Source: Vibrio sp. ED004
GTDB lineage: Bacteria > Pseudomonadota > Gammaproteobacteria > Enterobacterales > Vibrionaceae
DNA: 64,000 nucleotides
Reading direction: 5' to 3'
Assembly: GCF_023206395.1 (NCBI RefSeq)
Contig: NZ_CP066149.1
Coordinates: 3,472,001-3,536,000 of the forward strand
Shown: piece by piece, positions 28,563 to 38,663 of the stretch
Numbering within the stretch: the first letter of the stretch is position 1
Layout of the letters: the number at the start of each line of letters is the position of its first letter
Made by a program: the position numbers and the translations under genes
Notes under the pieces: generated by a model
What the model saw: the letters and a program-made list of their open reading frames with translations, nothing else
Databases searched by the model: none
Told to the model about the DNA's origin: nothing

Positions 28563-28861
28563 TAGAGACATATTTTCTAGATACATAGCTCGCTCGCCTA
28601 TTTTTATACTTGTTTCGCTACCTTTCGCTTATTCCTACCAATAATATTTTTACTTCAGTCATCGTTATTCTGAGCTCAACACTGAATTCTGTTACTGCTG
28701 GGTTTATCTTGGGTTCAAACAGAGCAACTATCGCCGATAAATCAAACAACTAGACGCTGATTAAAACTATCAATACGATTTATTACAGCAGTTGTTGAGC
28801 ACAAAGCCTATATTGACTAGAATGACGCACTTTTTTATTTACGTACATACAGGTAATGAAC

Positions 28862-29112
28862 ATGAGCGATACTAATTCAAGACCAGCTTTACCAGATCAT
28901 CTTGCAGGCAACCCGCAGCCCACACCACGTTGCTGAGTGTTTCGAATACCCAATCGGCATTCGTCTAAATGGTAAAGAGCGTACTGATGTTGAAGAATAC
29001 TGCATCAGCGAAGGTTGGGTTAAGATCCTTCTCCAAAAGCGCTAGATCGTTTTGGTCAGCCAATGCTTATTACTCTAAAAGGCACTGTAGAAGCTTTTAC
29101 ATCGACGCATAA
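28862..29112 (+). CDS. DUF3297-family small protein (three indels)
   Basis: A protein of about 83 residues with the DUF3297 pattern: SRPALPDHLAGNPRS, HHVAECFEYPIGIRLNGKERTD, ISEGWVKI, then RFGQPMLITLKGTVEAFY. Function is unknown. Frame must be restored three times: two bases missing in a GC repeat near 28917, a C near 29032, and a T near 29097. Three errors in 250 bases, each in a repeat or homopolymer, argue for sequencing error. An in-frame ATG at 28856 is an alternative start. A strong terminator follows about 90 bases downstream. Confidence 0.75.
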
Positions 29113-29200
29113 TCACTTCGTGTGGCTAGCTAATACAAAGTAATTAGTTAATGTTTGTCTAATTAGCCAACATAAAGCCACCAAGCGTTATCACCTAAAA

Positions 29201-29227
29201 GGGTCTAGAGAAATCTAGACCCTTTTT
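29201..29227 (+). terminator. Strong intrinsic terminator after the DUF3297 gene
   Basis: GGGTCTAGA and TCTAGACCC form a perfect nine-pair stem with a GAAA loop, flanked by A-run and followed by TTTTT, so it can act on both strands. Confidence 0.9.
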
Positions 29228-29405
29228 GTTTGCATTGATTTTGGCGAACTTCTTTAACCAATAGCCCAAACCACCTTCATAACTCGACAGATTTAACCAA
29301 AATTGTCGTTATTCACTATGCATTCGCAGTAATAACAAAGTTGCTGTTGGTTGATCTATGTTCGCTCGCTCTTTTCTTGTGCATTTACATTCGAAATTTC
29401 TGATG

Positions 29406-29453
29406 TTTAATTAGACAAAACCCCACAGGAACATGAAGCGTAGTCTAATTAAA
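29406..29453. repeat. Perfect 11-bp inverted repeat upstream of glpT
   Basis: TTTAATTAGAC and GTCTAATTAAA are exact reverse complements separated by 26 bases, in the 500-base gap before glpT. A related half, GTCTAATTAG, is at about 29158. It could be an operator or cruciform. I do not recognise the regulator. The rest of 29228-29612 shows no gene. Confidence 0.5.
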
Positions 29454-29612
29454 TGAAACTAATTTGCTGTATTTAAAGTAATTAATTGTTAATAGCTATC
29501 TCTGTCACAGAAATTAATCCTGAAGCACATACAATTCCCTTAATTTCGAATGAGCGCTATATTTTTCGTTCGAGCATTTTATTCTTCCTTCGCCCAATAA
29601 TATGAGGTTCCT

Positions 29613-30980
29613 ATGTTTGGAATATTCAAACCTATGGCGCATATCGATCGCTTATCATCAGATAAAGTCGATAGCACCTACACACGACTACGATGGCAGC
29701 TGTTTCTTGGCATCTTCGTTGGCTATGCGGGTTACTACTTAGTCCGTAAAAACTTTAGTTTGGCGATGCCTTATCTCATTGAGCAAGGCTTTAGCCGCGG
29801 AGAACTAGGGATTGCATTAGCGGCGGTATCTATCGCTTACGGCTTATCTAAGTTCTTAATGGGCAGTGTTTCTGACCGTTCTAATCCTCGTTACTTCCTC
29901 AGCGGTGGTTTGTTAATGTCGGCACTGGTGATGTTCTGCTTTTGGCTTTATGCCATGGGCAACAGGCAGCATTACCGCGATGTTTATCCTTCTGTTTTTG
30001 AATGGTTGGTTCCAAGGTATGGGCTGGCCAGCGTGTGGACGAACCATGGTTCACTGGTGGTCACGCAAAGAACGCGGCGAGATAGTGTCGGTATGGAACG
30101 TCGCGCACAATGTTGGCGGCGGTTTGATTGGTCCAATGTTCTTGTTGGGGCTGTGGGCTTTTAACGACGATTGGCGAACCGCTTTTTATGTTCCTGCATT
30201 TTTGCCACTCTCGTTGCTGTCTTTGTTTGGTTTACCGTAAGAGATACGCCTCAGTCTTGTGGTCTACCTCCAATTGAAGAACACAAAAACGACTACCCAG
30301 ATGATTACGACAAGTCTCACGAAACAGAGATGACAGCAAAGAGATCTTCTTTAAGTATGTCTTTAATAACAAACTGTTGTGGTCAATCGCTATCGCGAAC
30401 GCGTTCGTTTACCTGATTCGTTATGGTGTACTTGATTGGGCGCCTGTTTATCTAAAAGAAGCGAAAGACTTCTCTGTAGATAAATCGTCTTGGGCTTACT
30501 TCTTATACGAGTGGGCAGGTATTCCGGGCACGCTACTGTGTGGTTGGATCTCAGATAAGTTATTCAAAGGTCGCCGTGCGCCTGCTGGTATCTTGTTCAT
30601 GGTGCTAGTGACTATCGCAGTATTGGTTTACTGGTTTAACCCTGCGGGTAACCCAACGGTTGATATGTTGGCTCTAATTGCGATTGGCTTCCTAATTTAC
30701 GGTCCTGTAATGCTAATCGGCCTATACGCACTTGAGCTTGCCCCTAAAAAAGCCGCGGGTACAGCGGCTGGCTTAACCGGTTTGTTTGGTTACTTAGGCG
30801 GTGCGGTTGCTGCAAACGCAGTATTAGGCTTCATGGTTGACCATTACGGCTGATGGTGGTTTCACAATCTTGGTTGGCGCTTGTATCGCTTCAATCATCT
30901 GTCTGGTGTACGCGTTTATTGGTGAACGTAAGCACCATAAAGAGAAAAGCCTTGAGCGCGAGAAAGAAGCCATAGCTTAA
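29613..30980 (+). CDS. glpT: sn-Glycerol-3-phosphate/phosphate antiporter (four indels)
   Basis: Inner-membrane major facilitator that exchanges glycerol-3-phosphate for phosphate. The N-terminus [14 protein letters not shown], then [53 protein letters not shown] and NVAHNVGGG, are GlpT landmarks. The C-terminal half has [23 protein letters not shown] and a basic tail. Frame is restored by small indels near 29960 (AC repeat), 30225, 30340 and 30850 (GC repeat). The reconstructed length of about 455 residues matches the family. The gene is followed by a hairpin and by glpQ, as in other bacteria where the pair handles phospholipid-derived glycerophosphodiesters. Confidence 0.92.
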
Positions 30981-31044
30981 TCACTCGTTAACTTGATCGT
31001 TTGTTAAGTGAGTTTTAACAAACACAACCATACTAATAAATGAC

Positions 31045-31067
31045 AGAGGCAGGGATAACCTGCCTCT
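31045..31067 (+). terminator. Hairpin between glpT and glpQ
   Basis: AGAGGCAGG and CCTGCCTCT form a perfect nine-pair stem around gataa, followed by TTGTT. It is either a leaky terminator or an RNA-stability element between co-transcribed glpT and glpQ. Confidence 0.6.
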
Positions 31068-31088
31068 TTGTTATCAAGGAATATAACA

Positions 31089-32144
31089 ATGAAAACAACG
31101 TCACTGTCCCTAACTTTATTGGCACTGAGCTTATCGGCCAATGCACTTGCTGATCCTTTAGTTATTGCTCACCGAGGTGCATCGGGTTACTTACCAGAGC
31201 ACACATTGCCAGCAAAAGCGCTCGCGTATGCGATGAAACCTGACTACATCGAACAAGATGTCGTGATGACCAAAGACGACCAACTGGTGGTACTTCACGA
31301 CCATTATCTAGATCGCGTTACTGATGTTGCAAACCGCTTTCCAGATCGTGCACGTGACGATGGTCGCTACTACGCGATAGATTTCACGCTTGCTGAGATC
31401 AAATCATTAAAGGTGACAGAAGGTTTTAACCTTGATGAGCAAGGCAACAGAGTGGCAGGGTATCCAACTCGCTTCCCAATGTGGCAGTCTGATTTCCGCG
31501 TACCAACGTTTGCAGAAGAAATTGAAATGATCCAAGGATTGAATAAGACACTTGGTTACGACGTAGGTATCTACCCAGAAATCAAAGCGCCTTGGTTCCA
31601 TCTCCATGAAGGCAAAGACATCTCTAAAGCGGTACTGGCGACCTTGCATCAATACGGTTACTTAACAAAAGACGATAAGGTCTATTTGCAGTGTTTTGAC
31701 GCTAACGAATTGCAACGCATCAACGATGAACTTATGCCAGCGATGGAAATGGACTTGAAACTCGTTCAGCTCATGGCTTACACCGATTGGAACGAAACCA
31801 TGACTTATAAGGGAGATAAGGCGACACCTTACAGTTACGATTGGATGTTTGAGAAAGGCGGGATGGCAAAGGTTGCGACCTATGCAGATGGCATTGGCCC
31901 GTGGAAACCTATGCTGGTGGACGACGCATCGACCAAAGAGAACATCATCATTAAACCGTTGATGAAATCTGCCAAAGAGGCTGGCTTAGACGTTCACCCA
32001 TATACGTTCCGTGCTGACCCAGGTCGAATTCCGGGCTATGCCGATAATTTCGATGGCATGTTGGATGTGTTCTACAACCAAGTGAAAGTAGACGGCGTGT
32101 TTACTGACTTCCCAGATAAAGCGGTAGAGTTCCTTAACCGTTAA
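31089..32144 (+). CDS. glpQ: Periplasmic glycerophosphodiester phosphodiesterase
   Basis: Hydrolyses glycerophosphodiesters to glycerol-3-phosphate plus an alcohol in the periplasm, feeding GlpT. ATG 31089 follows AAGGA and starts a signal peptide (MKTTSLSLTLLALSLSANALA). The GDPD core then begins with VIAHRGASGYLPEHT, the catalytic His-Arg-Glu set, DYIEQDVVMTKDDQLVVLHDH with the second catalytic His, and a C-terminal FTDFPDKAV. The length, about 351 residues, fits the family. The frame is intact. Confidence 0.95.
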   Translation: MKTTSLSLTLLALSLSANALADPLVIAHRGASGYLPEHTLPAKALAYAMKPDYIEQDVVMTKDDQLVVLHDHYLDRVTDVANRFPDRARDDGRYYAIDFTLAEIKSLKVTEGFNLDEQGNRVAGYPTRFPMWQSDFRVPTFAEEIEMIQGLNKTLGYDVGIYPEIKAPWFHLHEGKDISKAVLATLHQYGYLTKDDKVYLQCFDANELQRINDELMPAMEMDLKLVQLMAYTDWNETMTYKGDKATPYSYDWMFEKGGMAKVATYADGIGPWKPMLVDDASTKENIIIKPLMKSAKEAGLDVHPYTFRADPGRIPGYADNFDGMLDVFYNQVKVDGVFTDFPDKAVEFLNR

Positions 32145-32174
32145 GTTATTTACAGTTTCAAAACACGAACTATG

Positions 32175-32213
32175 AAGAGCTAAAAGCAAAGTTCAAAGCC
32201 GCTTTTAGCTCTT
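32175..32213. terminator. Terminator after glpQ
   Basis: AAGAGCTAAAAGC and GCTTTTAGCTCTT form a perfect 13-pair stem around 13 bases. The T-tail is short (TTCCTT). Confidence 0.7.
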
Positions 32214-32362
32214 CCTTATAAGCCTCGTGTCCATTCAAATCCCCATTTTGACATTCCTCAGGTTTACACCGATCTCGCACCTTGATAGGTTACCAACATC
32301 ACAGTCAGTCGCTTGCCTAAAGGCTGGTATTCACTGAACCTTATATTGAAATTGGAACCATC

Positions 32363-32827
32363 ATGGAAGAAAGAAGCCAAGCTTATCTCGATAGCTACCT
32401 AAACTCACTGCCGGAAGAAATGGCCAAGAAGCACACCTCATTCAGTGCAGACTATTTCTGTGGAGACGAATACAACGCGAATTTGTGCGCACAACTGATA
32501 TTGAAAGGCGAAAAGCAGGCGTCTTGCAGCCTTGAATATTGGTACAGCCATGAAGATGAAGTGATGCCTGTTGTCGGCCACTTACAAGTTGTTACCGATT
32601 GGGAAGGTAAGCCTATCTGTATTGTTGAAATCACGTCTGTTTCCTTGTGTCCATACAATCAAGTGACCGCTGAATTTGCTGCCGCAGAAGGTGAGGGTGA
32701 CAAAACTCTAGCATGGTGGAGAAAAGCGCATTGGAACTTTTTCTCTCGTGAATGTGAAGAACTCAAGATCACACCAAGTGAAGGCATGATGTTGGTACTT
32801 GAGCGTTTCAAAGTGGTTCATCAATAA
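32363..32827 (+). CDS. ASCH-domain protein
   Basis: A 154-residue protein with an ASCH/PUA-like layout: an N-terminal helix, LILKGEKQASCSLEYWY (the glycine-lysine-containing motif typical of ASCH), a GHLQVVTDWEGKPICIVEIT strand pair, and AEFAAAEGEGDKTLAWWRKAHWNFF. Members of the family bind RNA or act on acetylated cytidine. Which role applies here is unknown. It stands alone between terminators and the dehydrogenase. The frame is intact. Confidence 0.75.
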   Translation: MEERSQAYLDSYLNSLPEEMAKKHTSFSADYFCGDEYNANLCAQLILKGEKQASCSLEYWYSHEDEVMPVVGHLQVVTDWEGKPICIVEITSVSLCPYNQVTAEFAAAEGEGDKTLAWWRKAHWNFFSRECEELKITPSEGMMLVLERFKVVHQ

Positions 32828-32923
32828 GAGTAAGATTAAAAAGTGCCCATTGGCTTGATTGAATCTTAAGCCATGGCACTTTGATCTCGAAAAGCAGTCA
32901 AGCAATACAACAAGGAGTGTGTA

Positions 32924-33875
32924 GTGAAAATTGCAATATTGGATGATTATCAGAACGTAGTAAAAAGCCTTGCGTGCTACAACAAGTTAGAACAACACGA
33001 GGTTAAGGTATTCACAGAAACGTACCGTGAAGACGAACTTGCGCAGAAGTTACACGACTTTGAAGCACTCGTGCTCATCCGAGAACCGTACTGAAATCAC
33101 CGAGTCGTTACTATCCAAGCTACCCAATCTCAAGTTAATCAGCCAAACAGGTAAAGTCAGTAACCATATCGACCCGCAACTGTGTGAACGCCTCGGTGTG
33201 AAAGTGCTGGAAGGGCGCGGTTCACCAGTTGCACCTTCTGAGCTGTGTTGGGCGTTGATCATGGCGGCATCTCGTCATATTCCTACTTACGCTTCAAACC
33301 TCAAACAGAACCAATGGCAAGATTCAGGCTCACTTGGTTTAGGCAGAACATTAAAGGGCTTAAAGCTCGGTATTTGGGGCTATGGAAAAATCGGGAGTTG
33401 CATCGCGCAATACGCCAAAGCATTCGGTATGAATGTGCTTGTGTGGGGAAGCCAAACCTCAAGAGACCAAGCACAGGCCGACGGATTTGAAGCGGCAGAA
33501 AACAAACACGCGTTTTTCAGTAATGTCGATGTACTTTCTTTGCACCTACGCTTGAATGACGCCACTAGAGGCTGCGTTACTGCTGAAGATCTTGGCTTAA
33601 TGAAGCCAGACTCACTGTTTGTGAATATCAGCCGAGCGGAGTTGGTCGAGCCAAAAGCCTTGTTTAATGAACTCACCAAGGTAGCCAGCAAACGAGCGGC
33701 GATTGATGTTTTTGAAATTGAGCCCGCAACGTCAGAGAGTGAACCTCTGTTAGCCTTGCCAAACGTCACAGCGACACCGCATTTAGGCTACGTTGAACAA
33801 AATAGCTACGAACTCTACTTTGATATCGCTTTTGACAACATTCTGTCCTATCAAATGGATGGCATATCAAGCTAG
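32924..33875 (+). CDS. D-2-hydroxyacid dehydrogenase family protein (one frameshift)
   Basis: An NAD(P)-dependent oxidoreductase of the D-isomer-specific 2-hydroxyacid group. AAGGAGTG precedes the GTG start. The catalytic-domain N-terminus reads KIAILDDYQNVVKSL. Frame is lost at about 33089 (one extra C), then ESLLSKLPNLKLISQTGK continues. The Rossmann motif LKLGIWGYGKIGSCIAQYAKAFGM, the arginine in FVNISRAELVE, the glutamate in AAIDVFEIEPA and the histidine in ATPHLGYVE are present. The length of about 317 residues is normal. The substrate is not known. Confidence 0.85.
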
Positions 33876-33906
33876 AATCTGCCCAAAGAAAAAAGGTAGA
33901 GAAAGT

Positions 33907-34408
33907 ATGAGCTTAACAATCAGACAAGTCACCGTAGATGATGCTCAGGGTATTATCGATGTATTAAACCCAATCATCATCGAAGGGCGTTATACCATCT
34001 TAGATCAGACGTTTACGTTGGATGAAGAGAAAGGTTTTATTGAGTCGTTTCCCGAACGTGGTGTGTTCAGTGTTGCTGTTAACCAAACGACTAATCAATT
34101 ACTTGGTTTTCAAAACGTAGAGCCGTTTGCCTCTTATACAAAAGCTTTTGATCATGTGGGTATTATTGGAACTTATGTAGATGCAAACAGCCGTGGGCAA
34201 GGCGTTGCAAAACAGTTATTTGAACATACATTCGAAGTCGCAAAAGCCAAAGGCTACGAAAAGCTTTTTTGCCTATGTTTTAGCTGGTAACGAACGCGCA
34301 TTAGCGGCTTATCTCAAACAGGGTTTTGAAACTGTCGGGATAGCAAAGAAACACGCTAAGATTGGCGGCCAGTACTATGATGAGATTCTTATCGAGAAGT
34401 TCTTATAA
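33907..34408 (+). CDS. GNAT-family N-acetyltransferase (one frameshift)
   Basis: About 166 residues. The N-terminus is LTIRQVTVDDAQGIIDVLNPII, and motif A is seen as GIIGTYVDANSRGQGVAKQLF. The C-terminal part (AYVLAGNERALAAYLKQGFETVG) is in another frame, and the frames join if one T is dropped from the six-T run at 34265. The KFL end is normal. It could act on small amines or on a phosphinothricin-like substrate; this is open. A HAD phosphatase follows. Confidence 0.8.
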
Positions 34409-34447
34409 GTACGGCGAAACATTCGCTACATCATCGATGCAGGAGGC

Positions 34448-34972
34448 ATGATGAACAAAGCTACAAAATCAACGGTTTCAACTAAGCTGACTAAAACCGT
34501 CTTATTTGATTGGGGCAACACCTTAATGATCGACTTCCCAGACGCACAAGGGAAAATGTGTGACTGGGAAACCGTAGAAGAAGTGAGTGGGGCACAAGCC
34601 TTGCTCGCTCAATTGTCGAAGCATCACAACATATACATTGCGACGAATGCAGCCGATTCCAGCAAAGGTGACATCATCCGTGCATTTGAACGTGTCGGAT
34701 TGTCCCAATACATTGATGGCTACTTCTGTAAGGCGAGTATTGGCTTATCCAAATACGATTCTGGTTTCTATCCTGCCATTATTGGCAAACTCGATATCGA
34801 ACCCCAAGATGTCACCATGATTGGCGATGCTCTAGAAAAAGACATTTATCCTGCGTTAGAAGCGGGCTTGCAAGTGGTATGGCTGAACACGGAAGAGGCG
34901 ACCGCAGATTCGAAGTTACCTATTGTTGAGATTCAAAACCTGACCCAATTACTGGGGTTTATCAATGAATGA
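34448..34972 (+). CDS. HAD-superfamily hydrolase
   Basis: About 174 residues with a HAD core: motif I VLFDWGNTL, motif II IYIATNAAD, a lysine in SIGLSKYD, and motif IV VTMIGDALEKDI. Motif I lacks the usual second aspartate (D+2 is Gly), as in DWGNT/DWAGT HAD proteins. The cap is short. It probably hydrolyses a small phosphate ester or related bond. The stop overlaps the start of the methyltransferase gene, so the two are coupled. Confidence 0.75.
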   Translation: MMNKATKSTVSTKLTKTVLFDWGNTLMIDFPDAQGKMCDWETVEEVSGAQALLAQLSKHHNIYIATNAADSSKGDIIRAFERVGLSQYIDGYFCKASIGLSKYDSGFYPAIIGKLDIEPQDVTMIGDALEKDIYPALEAGLQVVWLNTEEATADSKLPIVEIQNLTQLLGFINE

Positions 34973-35568
34973 GCATTCTGAAATCTGGCGTCAGTATTAT
35001 CAAAAGCCTTAGATAAACCCCATTCAAAAGAACAGAATTCGCTACAAAGCTTAACGAGTCGCGCTTAAACGTCGCGATTGATTGCGGCTGTGGTACGGGT
35101 AGTGATATCGACTTTTTAGAGCAGCAAGGTTACCAAGTGTACGGGTTTGACGTTAATCCTGACTCGATATCAATATGTCGAGACAGGTTTGGCGGTAAGC
35201 CTTTGGTCGAGATATCTCAAAGTGCATTTGAAGATTATGATTACCCAAAAGCTGGGCTTGTTATTGCCAACTCGAGCCTATTTTTGCAGAGCCAACTCAG
35301 TTTGATGAAACGTGGCAACGAATCATCAATAGCATTGAAATCGGTGGTGTATTCGCAGGCGATTTCATGGGTGTCGATGATAGCTGGGCTCATGGTTATC
35401 GCACCTCCACAATGCCACTCATCAAAGCAAAAGTGTTGAGCTTGTTTGATGACTTCGAGGTTATACGTTTTCATGAGCGCGACGAACCAAGCGCTAACCT
35501 CATTAGGTAAGATGAAGCACTGGCACACTTATTCTGTTATTGCCATTAAGCGAAGTTCGACACCGTAA
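34965..35568 (+). CDS. Class I SAM-dependent methyltransferase (about four indels)
   Basis: Starts in the HAD stop region (MNEHSEIWRQYYQ). Motif I is clear: VAIDCGCGTGSDIDFLEQQGYQVYGFDVN, where an acidic residue ends the second strand. A motif-like VIANSSLFF and GGVFAGDFMG follow. Frame is restored by single A or T additions near 35019, 35032 and 35287, and by one more base near 35500. The length is about 200 residues. The methyl acceptor is unknown. Most small methyltransferases with this end (KMKHWHTYSVIAIK) act on small molecules. Confidence 0.7.
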
Positions 35569-35673
35569 TTTCGACCTAAAACTAGCCGCGCGTTGGTTTT
35601 GAAGCCAACCTCTCATTTGTTATCTGTTGAATGCTCTAAGCTAAGCCTAGATTTCGAATAGAAGGGCTAGGTT

Positions 35674-36054
35674 ATGAGTGTTGAACGTCATGGAATATCG
35701 GTTGGAATTGAACGTGTTAGCTGCGAAACCATCATCGTGTTTAAAGCGAAAGGAAAGCTGACGCACGACGATTATCAAGCAATGATACCAATCTTCAAAA
35801 CAACAATAGAAGAGCTCGACTCTTCCGCATTGAAGATTCTGGTCGACATCTCAACATTAACTGGTTGGGAGCTGCGCGCCGCATGGGACGATTTCAAACT
35901 CGGACTAGAACTCAACTCTAAGATAGACAAGATTGCGATTTACGGCGATAAAAGCTGGCAAGAACTCGCATCAAAAGTCGGTAGCTGGTTTGTGTCTGGC
36001 GATATTAAGTCATTTGAAGAATACGACTCTGCCATTGAGTGGTTGATTGACTAA
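35674..36054 (+). CDS. SpoIIAA-like (STAS-type) protein
   Basis: About 126 residues resembling the SpoIIAA-like family (DUF3478). It has IIVFKAKGKLTHDDYQAMIP, a central LKILVDISTLTGWELRAAWDD and an alpha/beta alternation. No conserved phosphorylatable serine was identified by eye. Its regulator or partner is unknown. The frame is intact. Confidence 0.7.
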   Translation: MSVERHGISVGIERVSCETIIVFKAKGKLTHDDYQAMIPIFKTTIEELDSSALKILVDISTLTGWELRAAWDDFKLGLELNSKIDKIAIYGDKSWQELASKVGSWFVSGDIKSFEEYDSAIEWLID

Positions 36055-36245
36055 TGTATTTGCAGTTCAGTTGTTGTCGCTGGTGGTAAGCTGAAGGAAC
36101 CGCCTTGAAGGCTGTCGTCTATCTGTTCTCAAGGCCATTCCCTAAGTAATTCAATAGAATATGTTTATCTCTGCATGTAACATGCGCTTACAGCGATACG
36201 ATCGCGCTAACTAGAAGAATAAGCAATATAACAAGGTCTAAGAAC

Positions 36246-36648
36246 ATGAATAAGGTAATTGATAAGCTCGCTTGGGTATTTATTAAAGATGGCAAGCTAT
36301 TGATGGTGAGATCAAAAGGCAAAGAAACTGTTTTACTTACCGGGCGGCAAGCGTGAAGCCGGCGAAAGTGACGAGCAAGCACTGGTTCGTGAAATCAAAG
36401 AAGAGACTTCAGTCGATTTGGTACCTGATTCAATCAAATACGTTGAGACATTTACTGGACAAGCCGATGGCAAAGCGGAAGGCGTATCTGTGCAATTGAC
36501 TTGTTACGCTGCAGATTACACAGGTGAACTGTCTCCAGATGCTGAAATCGAAGAGCTCAAATTTGTTGATGGCATCGACAGAGCAGTATGTTCATTAGCA
36601 GCATTGGTTGCGTTAGATTGGTTAGAAGAGAACCAGTACTTAGCTTAA
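36246..36648 (+). CDS. NUDIX hydrolase (one frameshift)
   Basis: About 133 residues. It starts MNKVIDKLAWVFIKDGKLLMVRSKGKET. The NUDIX box is GGKREAGESDEQALVREIKEETS, matching the G-x5-E-x7-REUxEE pattern. Removing one T from the four-T run near 36331 joins the frames and gives LPGGKREAG. It would hydrolyse a nucleoside diphosphate linked to another group. The substrate is unknown. Confidence 0.83.
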
Positions 36649-36710
36649 CGGCAGAGCACGATCCTCAAAAGATCCCTATTATGAAAAGCTTGAAGGACGG
36701 CTATCTTTCA

Positions 36711-37091
36711 TTAGAAGGTCGAGTTTTCTTTGAGCTTTTTCGTATCTTGCAGATCCACGACCTCAATCATTTCGCACTCATCCCTCACCATCTCATTGAT
36801 TAGGCTAGGGTAGTGTCGGCAATCTTCCGGTCGGTCTAAGTAAATACTGCATGTGTATTTGGCTTGGGCTTGGGTTTGGACATTCGCGTCTTTATTCGGA
36901 ACGAGCTCTAGAAATGGGCAACGAGTTAGGCGTTCGCCAGATTCAGGATCAAACCAAATTTCACTCCCACGAACATATTCAAAGATGTCTGGGTTGAACA
37001 GCTCCCACAAATCAATCTCTTCTTGAGTTGCGGCTAGGTCGCCATCGCCATATTTGATACAGCATTTTCCGCATTGATTACAATCTTTCAT
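36711..37091 (-). CDS. YkgJ-like cysteine-cluster protein
   Basis: A 126-residue protein starting MKDCNQCGKCCIKYGDGDL, with a CxxCxxCC-type cluster near the start and a second pair in RCPFLE and YTCSIYLDRPEDCRHYP. These cysteines probably bind iron or zinc. It is transcribed divergently from the small zinc-ribbon gene at 37277. Confidence 0.8.
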   Translation of the reverse strand: MKDCNQCGKCCIKYGDGDLAATQEEIDLWELFNPDIFEYVRGSEIWFDPESGERLTRCPFLELVPNKDANVQTQAQAKYTCSIYLDRPEDCRHYPSLINEMVRDECEMIEVVDLQDTKKLKENSTF

Positions 37092-37276
37092 TCGTGGCTT
37101 CTTAGTTAACTTACTCTTGTAATGTTATCACTGATACGATGCGGCACGTTGATTTTGTTGCTCAGAGCTTAAAAAAGAGGGCGAGGAGCAAACAATCATT
37201 TGCAAAGTGAACCGCCGAAGCACAGTAAACAGTGATACAATTTCTCCTCGTAAGTTATTAATACAAAGGCTCCAAA

Positions 37277-37438
37277 ATGAGAACGATCTACACCACTGAA
37301 GGCGACATCAACGCAAAGAAACAGAAAGACGCTTATCCAAAACTGGCGTTATGTGAAAACTGCGTGCGTGATTATGTGGTGATTGAACAAGGTGAGCGCA
37401 CTTACAAGCCTTGTGCTAAATGTGGTGCCGACGATTAA
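37277..37438 (+). CDS. Small zinc-ribbon-like protein
   Basis: A 53-residue protein with two cysteine pairs, CENC and CAKC, near the ends of its second half, as in a zinc ribbon. The function is unknown. It overlaps the start of the pseudouridine synthase gene by TAATG, which suggests the two are translationally coupled. Confidence 0.65.
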   Translation: MRTIYTTEGDINAKKQKDAYPKLALCENCVRDYVVIEQGERTYKPCAKCGADD

Positions 37439-38126
37439 TGCGCCTTGATAAATACCTTTGTAAAAGCACAGACCTCACTAAGCCAGAAGCGATTGAAAGA
37501 ATTCATAATGGTGAGTTAAGTGTAAACGGTGAAGTCGTGCTTGATGAATCCACTCAGGTTCATGAAAGTAACACCATCTTGCTTAGCGGTGACGTATTAA
37601 CGCTACGCGCATTTCGATACATCTTAATGCACAAGCCAGCAGGTACTATCTGTTCCAATATCGATGAAGTGTACCCATCGCTTTTCAATTATCTGGAGGT
37701 GGATAATGCCTCTGCTTTGCACATCGCAGGGCGATTAGACGCCGATACTACAGGCTTAGTATTGATAACCGATGATGGACGTTGGTCTTTCAATATCACA
37801 CTGCCAACTAAGTCGTGTAAAAGGTGTATCGTGTGACATTGTCACGTGATATCAAAGACGATGTCGCACATAAGTTCAAAGTGGGGGTTCAGCTGCAAGG
37901 TGAGAAGAATCCCACGCGCCCCGCAGAACTAGAAGTGATAAGCCCAAAAGAAGTGCTACTGACCATCACAGAAGGCAAGTTTCATCAGGTTAAGCGAATG
38001 TTTGCTGCCGTTGGAAACCGAGTGGTAGGGCTACACAGAGAGCAAATAGGCGATGTCAGTTTAGATGTCGAAGAAGGCCAGTGGCGCTACCTCACCGAAG
38101 ATGAAGTTAGCTCTTTCAGCCAGTAA
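37438..38126 (+). CDS. 16S rRNA pseudouridine synthase, RsuA family (one frameshift)
   Basis: About 229 residues. An N-terminal S4-like part (MRLDKYLCKSTDLTKPEAIERIHNG) binds RNA. The catalytic loop is HIAGRLDADTTGLVLITDDG, with its catalytic aspartate. The C-terminal part reads YRVTLSRDI and EGKFHQVKRMFAAVGNRV. One A added to the four-A run at 37816 restores the frame (KSCKKVYRVTL). It is likely to modify a uridine in small-subunit rRNA. Confidence 0.88.
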
Positions 38127-38193
38127 CTTAAAACAAATTAAGCATAAAGCCTAGCGATACTTCTGGGCTTTAAAACAGAAGGAATTGTTGATC

Positions 38194-38568
38194 ATGGAAA
38201 ATCTAAAAGTCACGGAAATAAAGTCGTTTGTGCCTGCTAAAAACTTCGATTTATCAAAGCGTTTTTATCAAACTCTAGGCTTTCAAATCATGTCGGAGTT
38301 CCATGATATCGCTTATTTTCGTCACGGCGATTATGCATTCCTTTTACAAGATTTTTACGAACCTGCGCACTGTCACAATTACATGATGCACTTGCTGGTG
38401 GAAGACGTAAAAAGTTGGTATCAACACGTGCAAAACTCTAATGTAATGACGGAATTTGAAGTAACCGTTACTGAGGTTGTAGAGCTGCCTTGGGGAATGA
38501 TTGAGTTTTGTATCACTGACCCAAGTGGCGTGCTATGGCGTGTTGCCGAGAACATCAGGCCACGTTAG
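38194..38568 (+). CDS. VOC-fold (glyoxalase-like) protein
   Basis: About 124 residues: VTEIKSFVPAKNFDLSKRFYQTLGF, a central HLLVEDVKSWYQHV and the family-like ITDPSGVLWRVAE. The glyoxalase/bleomycin-resistance fold is clear, but the ligand is unknown. ATG 38194 follows a weak GGAATTG. The frame is intact. Confidence 0.75.
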   Translation: MENLKVTEIKSFVPAKNFDLSKRFYQTLGFQIMSEFHDIAYFRHGDYAFLLQDFYEPAHCHNYMMHLLVEDVKSWYQHVQNSNVMTEFEVTVTEVVELPWGMIEFCITDPSGVLWRVAENIRPR

Positions 38569-38663
38569 CCGGTAAACTTGTTTTAAGGCCTGTGAAACGC
38601 TTCAAATTATCCATATGTCGCTGAATTTATACCGCTCTCGGTAATTATCAAATAGGTTAAAAC

